DNA of 64,000 bases from Hyphomicrobiaceae bacterium (lineage in GTDB: Bacteria > Pseudomonadota > Alphaproteobacteria > Rhizobiales > Hyphomicrobiaceae): NCBI GenBank assembly GCA_041397645.1, contig JAWKWE010000004.1, positions 2,790,001 to 2,854,000 of the forward strand. Reading direction: 5' to 3'. Below, piece after piece: positions 24,329-33,980 of this stretch. The notes below the pieces were generated by a model. The model had not been told where the DNA came from. It did no database searches and was given only the letters and a program-made list of their open reading frames with translations. Made by a program: the position numbers and the translations under genes. Each line of letters begins with the position of its first letter. The stretch's first letter is position 1.

Positions 24329-25135
24329 TCAACGGCTTTCGTTCGTGGGCTCGGTCTGGCGCAGGCGGCGGAAGCGGATCACGTCGCCGCCGAGATCGCG
24401 GTCTTGGGCGAGACGGCGGGCAAATTCGGCGCGTTGCTGGAAGCGAATCACGTTCTCCGCTTCCGGCGCGTCGTTGAATATCCGATTCAGGGACGCAGAC
24501 TTGATGCCAAGCTGTGCACCGAAGCTGATGGCTTCAGAACGCGCTGCAAAGTGTGCCGCCTCGACATATCCCATCAACGCTGCCGCAGTTTGAGCGCTAC
24601 CCAGTGGCCCTGTGCGTTCGACGGTTCCAAGCTCGGAAAGGATAGGCGCGATGGCATCCACTGCATCGGGAAATCCGCCAACAAGAACTTTCGCCGAACC
24701 TTGCTGGATACACGCAGCATCGCCAAGAAGGGCGGCATCTGCAACGCTGATGGCACGCATTCCGACGAGGCCAAGAATCGATTGCACCTCGCGCGGCGAC
24801 CGCATACCGAAATCTATCAGGTGTGAGCCTGGCGGCAGTTCGGTGGCAAGTCCGGTGCGGTCTTCGTCACCAAGCAGGACCTCCCGCAGGATTGCCATGT
24901 CGTCGATTGCGAGCCCAACCATTTCGCATTCACGCGCGATGTCCGTCACGTTCGCTGCCAGTTCCAAAAAAGGCCCTTTTGCCGGCGGAGCGGATGTGGG
25001 GTGCATCGTAAGATAGATCACGCGGTGACCGGTCGCGGCGAGCCGTTCGGCAATCGTTACCGCTTCGGGATCGTTGGAAATAAGGCCTAGAGGCCGGTTG
25101 GAGCCCGATAGGCTCGTCCTGGTCCCCTCGTTCAT
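24329..25135 (-). CDS. 6-phosphogluconate/3-hydroxyisobutyrate dehydrogenase-like protein, degenerate
   Basis: The 268-residue protein follows the beta-hydroxyacid dehydrogenase layout: an N-terminal Rossmann-like part (LGLISNDPEAVTIAERLAATGHRVIYLT), a middle part with GMRSPREVQSILGLVGMRAISVADAALLG, and a helical C-terminal part containing GPLGSAQTAAALMGYVEAAHFAARSEA. The usual glycine-rich GxGxxG loop is replaced by ISNDPE, and the C-terminus is short for the family, so NAD(P) binding is doubtful. The start at 25135 is preceded by AGGGAGA on the minus strand. Neighbours do not reveal a pathway. Confidence 0.6.
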   Translation of the reverse strand: MNEGTRTSLSGSNRPLGLISNDPEAVTIAERLAATGHRVIYLTMHPTSAPPAKGPFLELAANVTDIARECEMVGLAIDDMAILREVLLGDEDRTGLATELPPGSHLIDFGMRSPREVQSILGLVGMRAISVADAALLGDAACIQQGSAKVLVGGFPDAVDAIAPILSELGTVERTGPLGSAQTAAALMGYVEAAHFAARSEAISFGAQLGIKSASLNRIFNDAPEAENVIRFQQRAEFARRLAQDRDLGGDVIRFRRLRQTEPTNESR

Positions 25136-25315
25136 GCACGTTCTCCCTGGCCGCCAATAGCACGGTGTGCGGCCCCGTTCTTTTGGAGAATAGCTTGCGC
25201 CGCCGCCCCTGTCATTGCTTTTGGGCAGCACACCGAATGTAGAAAATCAGTTGTTTCAGCAGCTGGCGGAAGCCCCAGACGAGCAATGTTCGCCTGGGAC
25301 ATAGAAGCGTGGAGC

Positions 25316-27433
25316 CTAGCGGCCCTCACGCCACCATGCGATCGCAAGCAGGAACAGCAATGCGGACAGAGCCATGAAGCCTGTGAACAGCGGCGTGAGC
25401 TTTACGCCCTTGGTCAGATAGGCGTCACGGTCTTTCAGGCCCATCCATCCGGAACCCGCAAGCAGCTTAGCGTTCGAGAGCATCGATACGCGCGGCACGT
25501 CAACGCTCGCGCCTGTTGCGCTTGCCAGAAGACCGCTCGGGTTCGTCCAGAACACGCCTGCACCCGTCGCATCGGCAATGGGCTTCATCTTATCGGGTGT
25601 GGCTGTGACTTCATTCATTTCGCGCGGGTCTTCGATACCTGCGTTGACGACGGCCGTGAGAGGCCCCGACGGTCCCTGCGTTTCAGCTTTATAGAGGCCG
25701 GGCACTTTCACATCGACATTCGCGCGCCACACACCCTCTCCGGCCGGTTCAAGGGTCACCTGGGTTTCTTCGCCGCCGGGTCCGAGCAGTTTAACCGGCT
25801 GCACGGTGTCTTCCATGGTGCGGCGTTCGAGTGAAATCTTGAACCCCTTGGAGGATGCGATCACGCGCTCTTCCTCAAGATCGGGTTCCTTCATCAACCA
25901 ATGCGACAGGCGCCGCAGAAGGTCCGTGTGTGGTCCGCCGCCTTCATAGCCGCGCGCCCACAACCAGGCTTGGTCGGACGTGAGAAGCGCCACGCGCCCT
26001 TTGCCTTTGCGATCGAGAACGAGCAGCGGTTTATCCTCTGCGCCCGACATCAGCACGTGACCTTTGTCGGCATTCACTTCCGCCAGACGGAACCATCGGC
26101 CCCAGCTTGGTACGTCGCCACCAGAGCCCGGCAAATCCTTGGTCACGGGATGGCGCATACCGGTCTTTGTGATCTTGGCTTTGAAGGGCGTTTCGATCAC
26201 GCGGCCCGTCGGTGGAGCGGGGAGCACGGGTGCCAGCGGCGTTCTAAATAGTGTGTAGCGCGAGGCATACGCATCGCCTGCCGCGATCAGCAGCGCACCG
26301 CCGTGTTGGCTCACATACCGCGAGATGTTGTCGTAGTAGAGCAGCTGAAGGATTCCGCGATGCTCGTAGCTGTCGAAGATGATGAGATCGAAATCCTTGA
26401 TCTTCTCCGAGAACAGCTCGCGAGTCGGGAAGGCGATAAGAGACAGCTGATTGATCGGCGTGCCGTCCTGTTTCTCAGGCGGGCGCAGAATGGTGAAGTG
26501 CACCAGATCGACGGCAGCATCGGACTTGAGTAGATTGCGCCAGGTGCGTTCGCCTGCGTGCGGTTCGCCGGATACGAGCAGCACGCGCAGGTTCTCGCGC
26601 ACGCCTTCCGCGGCAATGACGGCGCGGTTGTTCGCAGGCGTCAGCTCGCCATCGGCGGTATCGAGCTCGACTTCGAGAATATTGGTGCCGGTGTGAGGGA
26701 AGGGCATATCGACCTTCACCGGGCTGTTGATCGTCGTCTTGATGGTTTCGTCCGGGCGTCCCTCGCGTCGCACCTTCAGCGTCACGGTGGCGGGTTGCCT
26801 GCCCGCCTTGCCGGTCTCGCGCACAGCAAGTTGAATAGGGCGCGTCTGGCCTACAAGTCCATACTTGGGTGCTTCGACAATCTCGATACGCCGATCGAAC
26901 TCGTTTGGTGCGCCTGTCAGCAGCGTATGGACAGGTGCGTCGAAGCCGAGAGCCTGAGCGGATTTTGGTACGTCGTGAACCTGCCCGTCGGTCACGAAGA
27001 TCACGCCCGCAATGCGGTCGGGCGGCGTATCGTTGAGCGCCGCGTTGAGATCGGCAAACAGGTTTGTGCCTGCGGCGGCCTGCTCGCTCGCCTTGCCGCC
27101 ATCGACCCACTTCACGGTCAGATTGGGGATCTTGCCAAGTTTGGATTCCAGCTCGGACTTGATGGCCGCCGTTTCCTCGGGCCGTTTGGCCAACCTCTGG
27201 CTGGTCGATTCATCGAGCACGACGATGGCGACGTTGGCGAGTGGCTCACGCTCTTCCTCGCGCAAGGTGGGATTGAGCAGGGCCAGGATAAGGGCGGCAA
27301 GCGCCGCCAAACGCAGGAGCGCGCCGCGGGTGCCGCGCACCAGGAGCAGAACGACGAGCGCCAGCGCCACCAGGGCCAGCAGCCACAGCAGCGGATCGGG
27401 AAGTAGAGGCGCGAAATCAATAGACCAGTTCAT
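25316..27433 (-). CDS. Large membrane protein of the MoxR/DUF58/DUF4159 operon
   Basis: The 705-residue protein starts with two hydrophobic segments (LLWLLALVALALVVLLLV and LLRLAALAALILALLNP) and ends with one more (FTGFMALSALLFLLAIAWW) before a basic tip. The large middle portion would lie in the periplasm. It includes a vWA-like stretch (VAIVVLDESTSQRLAK, IAGVIFVTDGQVHD) and a glutamine-amidotransferase-like part (LIIFDSYEHRGILQLLYYDNISRYV...). It is the last gene of the operon, 7 bases after the DUF4159 gene. Related operons are linked to envelope or stress functions, but the role is unknown. Confidence 0.75.
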   Translation of the reverse strand: MNWSIDFAPLLPDPLLWLLALVALALVVLLLVRGTRGALLRLAALAALILALLNPTLREEEREPLANVAIVVLDESTSQRLAKRPEETAAIKSELESKLGKIPNLTVKWVDGGKASEQAAAGTNLFADLNAALNDTPPDRIAGVIFVTDGQVHDVPKSAQALGFDAPVHTLLTGAPNEFDRRIEIVEAPKYGLVGQTRPIQLAVRETGKAGRQPATVTLKVRREGRPDETIKTTINSPVKVDMPFPHTGTNILEVELDTADGELTPANNRAVIAAEGVRENLRVLLVSGEPHAGERTWRNLLKSDAAVDLVHFTILRPPEKQDGTPINQLSLIAFPTRELFSEKIKDFDLIIFDSYEHRGILQLLYYDNISRYVSQHGGALLIAAGDAYASRYTLFRTPLAPVLPAPPTGRVIETPFKAKITKTGMRHPVTKDLPGSGGDVPSWGRWFRLAEVNADKGHVLMSGAEDKPLLVLDRKGKGRVALLTSDQAWLWARGYEGGGPHTDLLRRLSHWLMKEPDLEEERVIASSKGFKISLERRTMEDTVQPVKLLGPGGEETQVTLEPAGEGVWRANVDVKVPGLYKAETQGPSGPLTAVVNAGIEDPREMNEVTATPDKMKPIADATGAGVFWTNPSGLLASATGASVDVPRVSMLSNAKLLAGSGWMGLKDRDAYLTKGVKLTPLFTGFMALSALLFLLAIAWWREGR

Positions 27434-27440
27434 CGTATCC

Positions 27441-30347
27441 TCATTGCCCCAGCCGTTCGAGCATGGCGGGGACGTGCACCTGATCGGATTTATAGTTGCC
27501 GGTCAGGGCGTGCATGACGATGTTGACGCCGGCGCGGAATGACATTTCGCGCTGGTTCTCTCCGCCGGGAACGACCGGGTAGAGCGGGCGCCCCCGACTA
27601 TCGAGTGCCCAGGCGGCGGCAAAGTCATTCGACGTGATCATGATCGAGGTGACGCCGTCAGCGACTCGCGCCTGACGCTCGCCATTGTCGTGATTGATGG
27701 CTTCGACCCAAAGATTGCCGCCGTCCCAGCGGCCTGGGAACGAGTGCAAAAGATAAAACGATTTTGTCACGACGTGATTTTCGGGCACAGGCTCAAGGCG
27801 CGGAACGTCAAGCTTGCCAAGCAGGCGCTGCAAGGCGTTGCCGCTCTTGCCGCCAATCGGAAGTGCGTTGACGCCGCCTTGTCCATAGTCGCGCGTATCG
27901 AAAATGATCAGGCCGCCTTCCTTCATGTAGGCGTCGATCTTGGCCGTAACGGCGTCGGGCAAAGCTTGGGCGTTGTCGAGCACGGGCCAGTAGAGGATGG
28001 GATAGAAGGCGATCTCGTCCTTGGCGATGTCGACAGCCTGGGGCGGGCCCGGATCCACGGCGGTGCGCGTAACAAGAACCTTGCCCAGTCCGGTCAATCC
28101 TTCGCGACTGACCTCGTCAGTCTGTGGGTCGCCGCTCAAGACGTAACCGAACGTAACTTTGCTCGTCGCATCGACCGCCGCCTGATCGGCAGGCGAGAGA
28201 GGCGGTCCGGTCACGACGGCCCTGGGGGCGTCTCCTTCGCTATCCTGCGCAAACAAGGGCGTTGGAGCCAACAGCTGCGCACCAGCTAGAACGGCAAAGG
28301 CGATCGCGACTGCGGAGGAGGTTGCGCGGCGCTGGAAGACGTACTTGAGCCCGCCAGCCTGTAGGATCAGAACTGCGAGAATGTCGGCAAACAACAAGGC
28401 GAGCGCCAAGGCCAACATCCACGACTTGAGCGGTGTGCTGGCCGCATTCTCGTAAGTGAGGCGCTGCACGCCGCTTGGCAGCGATGTGATGGGCAGAAGT
28501 TCGGTCTTCGGCGTCACGATGTTGAGAGAGTGCGGCCCGCTGGAGTTGCCGTAGTATCCGGGAGGATGTTCCAGGCTCGGCGCCGTCTTTTCGATCTCGG
28601 CAGCTTTGATCGGTTCGGCCGTCGGCGGCGGCGGCTTCAACGTGCCGTAACCATCAAGAGTCTTGAGCGGCGGTAAGACGTTCATGGCGTCCGCGCCCGA
28701 CGCCGACGTTCCGCCTGCCGTGGCCTGATCCGCCGAGGTCGTCGCTCCAACACGTCCCATGGTCGAGATCCGCCGCATCATCTCTACGAACAGACCGGAG
28801 ATCGGCAAGTTCGACCAATCGGTATTGGCAGTAACGTGGAACAGGACGAGCCGCCCCTCGCCGTGCCGCGTAGATGTAACCAGAGGCGTGCCGTCAGCGA
28901 GACGCGCCCAGATGTCGACGTCGTTTCCAAGCTTCGCCGGATCGGCAAGGACTTGCCGGTTGATCACGACATCGGAGGGCAAGGACAATCCAGAAAACGG
29001 GCTGGCGTCGTCGAAGTTTGCGAGCTTCTGCGGCGTGGACCAAGATAGCGCGCCGCCCAACGACCTGCCGCCAGAGCGCAAAGGAACGGGAAGCAGATCG
29101 TCTCCGCCTTTTTCGAGACGAGGTCCGGCAAAACGCACCAGAACGCCGCCCTTCTTGACGAACGCATCGACCTGCTTGGCGCTCTCATCAGGAATGGTGC
29201 CGATATCGGCCAGCATCAGAACGGAAACGTTCTGCTTCAAGATGGTGTCGATGCCTGCGGCAAGGTTTGCATCCTTGTCGACGACGAGTTCGGCATACGG
29301 CTGAAGCGCCTTTTGGATGTAATAGAGCGGAGCGAGCAGCGGTTGTGCCTTCTCGCGGCTGGCGCCAGAGATCAATCCGACGCGATGCCATTGCGTGGCG
29401 GCATCGATCAGGCTGACCGCGCCAGCGGAACGTTCGCCAGGGATTTCGATGCGCGCGACCTGATTTCGCAATTCGATGGGCAACTCGAAGGGAACGATTG
29501 CGCGGCGTTCGCCGGCTTTGATGGTGAAGTTCACTTCGCCAAGGCGCTCGCCTCGCGCGGAGAAGGCGTGGATGGGGCCCGAGCGCGACGATCGCGAGGG
29601 AGAGTCTACAACGGCTTCGAGCTTACCCTTCTGTCCCAATTGGGCGGCAAGCCCCAAGGCTTCCTCACCCTTGGTTTCGTCGATGACAGCGAACGAACCG
29701 CCTTGAGCCAGGTCCGACAATTGGTTGGCGAAGTCTGCGGCGCCACCGTCATGGTCGATGCCGTCGTGCAGCCAGACGATGCTCACACCGGAAGCTTTGG
29801 CGTCGCCCAGGGTCTTGGTGATGTTCTCGGCCGTGCGCTGGCGGTCCGGCGCAAACGGCATCGGCTCCAGCGCGGCTGCAGTCGTGCGCGCGTCGCCAGG
29901 GGGCTCGATCTTCAGGGCGCTGCCCTTTGCCTTGAGCGCAGTGGGAACCAGCATAACAGGGCGGTTTTTGCTCTCTGCTTCCGAGATCAGCCGATCGATC
30001 ATGTGGGCACGTTCCGGCCAGCGCGAGGCCGCGCTCCAGCCGTTGTCGGCTACAATGACGACGGGACCCGAGCCAGAGAGGGCTGCATCCTTGGTGGGAT
30101 TGAGCACGGGTTCAGCTAAGGCGAAGATCACGAATGCCGCAGCCAAGAGCCGGATCAGCGTCAGCCACCACGGCGTTTTCTCCGCGGTCTTCTCCTGGTT
30201 TTCGAGGCCGACGAGAATGCGCGTGGGAGGAAACTCGACGCGCGCTGGGCTAGGAGGCACGGCGCGCAAGAGCCAGTAGATCACCGGCAGGCTGGCGAGC
30301 GCCGCGAGCAGCCACGGATTGAGAAAGGCGAGAGCTCCAAACGTCAT
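27441..30347 (-). CDS. BatA-like/DUF4159 membrane protein
   Basis: The 968-residue protein has a BatA-type (aerotolerance regulator) N-terminus with two membrane segments (FLNPWLLAALASLPVIYWLL and WLTLIRLLAAAFVIFALAEP), a long middle part, two more segments near residues 650-700 (SWMLALALALLFADILAVLIL and AVAIAFAVLAGAQLLA), and a C-terminal DUF4159 domain starting about VTFGYVLSGDPQTDE. ATG 30347 overlaps the TGA of the DUF58 gene. The family is found beside MoxR and DUF58 in many alphaproteobacteria. The biochemical function is not established. Confidence 0.85.
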   Translation of the reverse strand: MTFGALAFLNPWLLAALASLPVIYWLLRAVPPSPARVEFPPTRILVGLENQEKTAEKTPWWLTLIRLLAAAFVIFALAEPVLNPTKDAALSGSGPVVIVADNGWSAASRWPERAHMIDRLISEAESKNRPVMLVPTALKAKGSALKIEPPGDARTTAAALEPMPFAPDRQRTAENITKTLGDAKASGVSIVWLHDGIDHDGGAADFANQLSDLAQGGSFAVIDETKGEEALGLAAQLGQKGKLEAVVDSPSRSSRSGPIHAFSARGERLGEVNFTIKAGERRAIVPFELPIELRNQVARIEIPGERSAGAVSLIDAATQWHRVGLISGASREKAQPLLAPLYYIQKALQPYAELVVDKDANLAAGIDTILKQNVSVLMLADIGTIPDESAKQVDAFVKKGGVLVRFAGPRLEKGGDDLLPVPLRSGGRSLGGALSWSTPQKLANFDDASPFSGLSLPSDVVINRQVLADPAKLGNDVDIWARLADGTPLVTSTRHGEGRLVLFHVTANTDWSNLPISGLFVEMMRRISTMGRVGATTSADQATAGGTSASGADAMNVLPPLKTLDGYGTLKPPPPTAEPIKAAEIEKTAPSLEHPPGYYGNSSGPHSLNIVTPKTELLPITSLPSGVQRLTYENAASTPLKSWMLALALALLFADILAVLILQAGGLKYVFQRRATSSAVAIAFAVLAGAQLLAPTPLFAQDSEGDAPRAVVTGPPLSPADQAAVDATSKVTFGYVLSGDPQTDEVSREGLTGLGKVLVTRTAVDPGPPQAVDIAKDEIAFYPILYWPVLDNAQALPDAVTAKIDAYMKEGGLIIFDTRDYGQGGVNALPIGGKSGNALQRLLGKLDVPRLEPVPENHVVTKSFYLLHSFPGRWDGGNLWVEAINHDNGERQARVADGVTSIMITSNDFAAAWALDSRGRPLYPVVPGGENQREMSFRAGVNIVMHALTGNYKSDQVHVPAMLERLGQ

Positions 30348-31306
30348 TTGCCGGGATCCCCCACGTCCGTGCCCTTCCAACGCAGAGCGGCGCCGGAGCC
30401 GCTCAAGTGTGCAACGAGCGCAAGCAGAGGTTCGGAGGCGGATCGGTCTGTGTGATGGACGAGGAACGACCAGCCGATACGGTGGGCGATCTCCTGGATA
30501 GCAGCGCGATGGGCAAGAAAGCGATCGACATAGCGCTCTCTCAGACCTTCCACGCGATCAGCCACCCAACGTTCGCTACCATCAGGCGACAGGAATTCCG
30601 TGCGCCCGGCGTAAGGCAAAGTCTCCTCGGCGGGATCGAGCACTTGAATGAGATGTCCGTTGGCGCCTGCGGCACCGAGCGTTTCAATTGCTTCGCGAAC
30701 TTCCTCGATAGGATCGAGGAAGTCTGAAATCAGGATCACGCTGGAAAAGCGCGCGAGCTTGTCGCTCGCGGGAAGGGATTTATCAAGAGCGTCGGCGCCT
30801 TCGGCTACAATGGTATGCGCGAGCTTTTGCGTTGCGCGGCGATTGGCGCTGGGCTGGGTGAGGCCGAGAAGGGCGACGCGCTCGCCACCGCGCACCAGAA
30901 TTTCCGTGGCGGCGAGTGTGAGGACCAGCGCACGCTGCTGTTTGGAGACCTTTGAAAGGTGGCTCTTGAATCGCATAGAAGGCGACAAGTTCGGCCACAG
31001 GTAAACAGTGTGTGCTGCTTCCCACTCGCGCTCGCGCACGAACAACGTGTCCGAGCCAGCCGAGCGGCGCCAGTCGATAAGGTGCGCGCCTTCACCGGAC
31101 TGATATTGGCGGAACTGCCAGAACGTCTCGCCGGGGCCCGAGCGCCTGCGGCCGTGAATGCCGTGCGCGACGGTCGCGGCGATGCGATCGGCTTCCATCA
31201 GCAGGTCCGGCATCAAATCGACGAGACCGACTGCTTCGCGTTCAAGCGCGAGGACGCGGCGGCCGTCGTCGGACGCGCTACTCTTTCGGCCGGCGGGGCC
31301 TGCCAT
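30344..31306 (-). CDS. DUF58 domain-containing protein
   Basis: The 320-residue cytoplasmic protein contains the DUF58 signature near residue 65 (FWQFRQYQSGEGAHLIDWRRSAGSDTLFVREREWE). A vWA-like C-terminal part follows, with SSVILISDFLDPIEEV. DUF58 proteins work with MoxR AAA+ ATPases, which lie immediately upstream here. The gene starts 5 bases after moxR and its stop overlaps the start of the DUF4159 gene. Confidence 0.9.
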   Translation of the reverse strand: MAGPAGRKSSASDDGRRVLALEREAVGLVDLMPDLLMEADRIAATVAHGIHGRRRSGPGETFWQFRQYQSGEGAHLIDWRRSAGSDTLFVREREWEAAHTVYLWPNLSPSMRFKSHLSKVSKQQRALVLTLAATEILVRGGERVALLGLTQPSANRRATQKLAHTIVAEGADALDKSLPASDKLARFSSVILISDFLDPIEEVREAIETLGAAGANGHLIQVLDPAEETLPYAGRTEFLSPDGSERWVADRVEGLRERYVDRFLAHRAAIQEIAHRIGWSFLVHHTDRSASEPLLALVAHLSGSGAALRWKGTDVGDPGK

Positions 31307-31311
31307 CTGTG

Positions 31312-32310
31312 CTACTCCACCGCTTCCGCGAGGCGCGCGATGATCTTGGAGAGATCCTGGCCTTCCGCACGCGCGGCGAACGACAGCGCCATACGATGCT
31401 TGAGGATGGGTTCGGCAAGGCCGATGACGTCGTCAACGGAAGGCGCTAAGCGCCCGTCGATCAGGGCCTTGGCGCGAACCGCCAGCATGAGCGCCTGGCT
31501 CGCGCGCGGCCCCGGGCCCCAGGCCACGTATTTGTCTGTCTCGGCGCTCGCGCCGGTACCTGGACGGCAAGAACGAACCAGCTTCAGGATCGCTTCGACA
31601 ACCTTGTCGGGCACCGGGATCTGGCGCACGAGGCGCTGGATCGCCATCACATCCTGCGCCGAAAGCACCGGCTCGATCTTCGCGCTCTCCGTACCCGTGG
31701 TCGCATACAGCATCCGCCGTTCGGCGACGAGGTCGGGATAGTCAACGTCGATCTGCAGCAGGAAGCGGTCGAGCTGGGCTTCTGGCAGAGGATACGTGCC
31801 TTCCTGTTCAAGCGGGTTCTGGGTTGCCAACACGTGGAAGGGTGCCGGTGTGTCATGGCGGTGGCCCGCCACGGTAACGTGGCGCTCCTGCATGGCCTGC
31901 AGCAAAGCCGACTGGGTCTTGGGCGATGCGCGGTTGATTTCGTCAGCCATGAGCAGCTGGGTGAAGATCGGGCCCTTGATGAAGCGGAAAGAGCGCGCCC
32001 GCCCGGGCTCGTCTTCAAGAACTTCCGAGCCGATGATGTCGGACGGCATCAAGTCAGGGGTGAACTGAATGCGTTTGGCTTCCAATCCGAGAACTTTGCC
32101 GAGCGTATCGACGAGAAGCGTCTTGGCGAGGCCCGGCACGCCGATCAGCAGTGCGTGGCCGCCCGAGAGAATGGTGAGGATCGTGCGTTCGATAACGACA
32201 TCCTGGCCGAAAATAACCGTGGCCGCGGTCTTGTGGGCGCGCTGAACGCGCTCGGACGCCGCCTCAAGGCGCGGAACGATATCGGCGTTAGTTTCGATAA
32301 CTGTGCTCAT
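31312..32310 (-). CDS. MoxR family AAA+ ATPase
   Basis: The 332-residue ATPase has Walker A LLIGVPGLAKTLL near residue 55, Walker B LLMADEINRASPKTQSALL near 122 and sensor-type ATQNPLEQEGTYPLPEAQLDRFLL. MoxR proteins are chaperone-like ATPases that act with vWA/DUF58 partners. Start ATG 32310 gives MSTVIETNAD; the frame opens seven codons earlier, but the shorter start is standard. It heads the four-gene minus-strand operon and is divergent from the DUF1285 gene. Confidence 0.93.
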   Translation of the reverse strand: MSTVIETNADIVPRLEAASERVQRAHKTAATVIFGQDVVIERTILTILSGGHALLIGVPGLAKTLLVDTLGKVLGLEAKRIQFTPDLMPSDIIGSEVLEDEPGRARSFRFIKGPIFTQLLMADEINRASPKTQSALLQAMQERHVTVAGHRHDTPAPFHVLATQNPLEQEGTYPLPEAQLDRFLLQIDVDYPDLVAERRMLYATTGTESAKIEPVLSAQDVMAIQRLVRQIPVPDKVVEAILKLVRSCRPGTGASAETDKYVAWGPGPRASQALMLAVRAKALIDGRLAPSVDDVIGLAEPILKHRMALSFAARAEGQDLSKIIARLAEAVE

Positions 32311-32580
32311 GCAGACCGCATCCCTTGGCAATTTCGCTCATGCCCTCATTTGCAAGGGGCAGGCTTGTTGTCGTTTGTCCCGATGGGTCCAATAACGCGC
32401 GCCAAATACGCTCTCGTAGCGCAACCGACAAAAGCGTTAACGCGGACACCATCTCCACCTTGAACGTTCGGTCTCAGGGTCCCCTAGCGTCAAGTGAATG
32501 TTACGTTAGAAATGCCCTCTGAGCCGTTGAATTGCGACGAAAGGTGGAGCGGGGCTGATACACCTCGCCGGAATGCTGCG

Positions 32581-33144
32581 ATGAACGAAAACGATAAAGT
32601 GAACACTGGACTTAAGGAGTTGATCGCATCGGCAGGAGAAGGGGCCGGAGCCCGGCCGGTGGAGGCTTGGAATCCACCCTACTGCGGCGATATCGGCATG
32701 GCGATCAAGTCTGATGGAACTTGGACGTTTGGTGGAAGTCCGATCGGCAGGTTTGCGCTCGTAAAGCTGTTTGCGTCTATCCTGCGCAAGGACGCGGACG
32801 GCCGCACCTATCTCGTAACTCCAGTAGAGAAGGTGGATTGCCACGTCGCAGATGCGCCGTTCATGGCGGTGGAAATGGCGGTCTCAAATAGCGGCCGCGC
32901 ACAAACCCTGACCTTTCGTACCAACGTGGATGATATCGTCACCGCGGATCGGGACCATCCGATGCGGTTCAGCGTGGAGGCGCCTGCGGGAGGACTTAAG
33001 CCTTATGTTTTAGTACGCGGACGGCTGGAGGCATTACTGACGCGCGCAGTCTATGCCGATCTCGTAGAGCTTGCCGTGGAGCATGAGGGACGGCCCGGCG
33101 TATGGAGCGGCGGGATATTTTGGCCGTTCGAGGAACAAGCCTAA
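32581..33144 (+). CDS. DUF1285 domain-containing protein
   Basis: The 187-residue soluble protein carries the DUF1285 signature: WNPPYCGDIGMAIKSDGTW and GGSPIGRFALVKLFASILRKD, later YLVTPVEKVDCHVADAPF, and a C-terminal GGIFWPF. The family is common in alphaproteobacteria beside MoxR operons, without known function. The start is uncertain: ATG 32581 suits the family alignment but has no clear Shine-Dalgarno, and an in-frame ATG exists at 32494. It is divergent from moxR. Confidence 0.85.
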   Translation: MNENDKVNTGLKELIASAGEGAGARPVEAWNPPYCGDIGMAIKSDGTWTFGGSPIGRFALVKLFASILRKDADGRTYLVTPVEKVDCHVADAPFMAVEMAVSNSGRAQTLTFRTNVDDIVTADRDHPMRFSVEAPAGGLKPYVLVRGRLEALLTRAVYADLVELAVEHEGRPGVWSGGIFWPFEEQA

Positions 33145-33166
33145 CCAGACATCGGACGAGTATTGT

Positions 33167-33946
33167 TCAGCCAAGTCTCGCATCCGCGAGCAGCCCGCTT
33201 GCGATCCAACTTTGAAGATAGCCTGCGGCACGCATTGGCGCGCTGTCCGGATCATCAAAGGTTGCAGCCATCTCGCAAAGTACGCCGAACGAGACGCCTT
33301 TGCAGGCTTCATCCCACATCATGCATTCTTCAGGTCCCAGCACTCTGAAGTGAGAGTCGAGATCCTGACGCCAGATGAGCAGAGACTGTGGCTCGGCAAG
33401 CGGATGGGCGGCGGGCGGTGGTTCGTCGGCAGCCAAGGCGCACCAAATGGCGTTGAGGTCGAAATTCGTATCGATCCGCCGCGCCGTCGGGTGCGGCTCA
33501 AATGAAAGGCGGCCGAAATCTTCAGGTGCGAAGGAAGATAAATATTCCAGCGTCAGAGCCGGTGTGTCAGCAGCGTCGAAGATGTCATTCAGAAAGCCCT
33601 CCAGCTGTGCAAGATTTCCTATGACGGGATGATCCGTGCAGCGCGGATGCCGCGCGACGAATTCGGGGAACGCGACACCATACCAGCGTGCATTCGGATC
33701 GTGCGAGGGATGCGTTTCGATAAACTCCCGCGCTAGATTGTCGAACGCTTTGTCGCCCATGAATGTATGCAAACGCTCGAAGTCATGCCGAAGAATTCCG
33801 ACGAGCCGCAAGCGGTAGGCATCGCGATAAACGTCGAAGAGTGTTTCCTTGTCTTCGCGCGGGCTGTCGGGGATCGACGGCAGGATACCGTCCGTCCCTG
33901 AAAGAACGCTTTGCTGGAATTGGGCAAGGAGGTCCGCAAAATTCAT
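33167..33946 (-). CDS. Bufferin biosynthesis partner BufC/HvfC-like (DUF2063)
   Basis: The 259-residue protein has the DUF2063 pattern: MNFADLLAQFQQSVLSG at the start, VYRDAYRLRLVGILRHDFERLHTFMGD near residue 35, ARWYGVAFPEFVARHP, and a C-terminal domain ending SGLLADARLG. DUF2063 proteins partner DUF692 metalloenzymes and recruit the peptide substrate in bufferin and methanobactin-type pathways. It lies 34 bases after the DUF692 gene. The start at 33946 is the first that gives the family N-terminus; the longer frame runs into the upstream gene. Confidence 0.87.
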   Translation of the reverse strand: MNFADLLAQFQQSVLSGTDGILPSIPDSPREDKETLFDVYRDAYRLRLVGILRHDFERLHTFMGDKAFDNLAREFIETHPSHDPNARWYGVAFPEFVARHPRCTDHPVIGNLAQLEGFLNDIFDAADTPALTLEYLSSFAPEDFGRLSFEPHPTARRIDTNFDLNAIWCALAADEPPPAAHPLAEPQSLLIWRQDLDSHFRVLGPEECMMWDEACKGVSFGVLCEMAATFDDPDSAPMRAAGYLQSWIASGLLADARLG

Positions 33947-33980
33947 GTGAGGCGATTTCGCTTCATGGTTTCTCGCGCAA

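Noticed and set aside
33071..33505. 144-codon plus-strand frame overlapping the DUF2063 gene
   Set aside because: It is opposite a gene with clear family motifs and shows no domain of its own.
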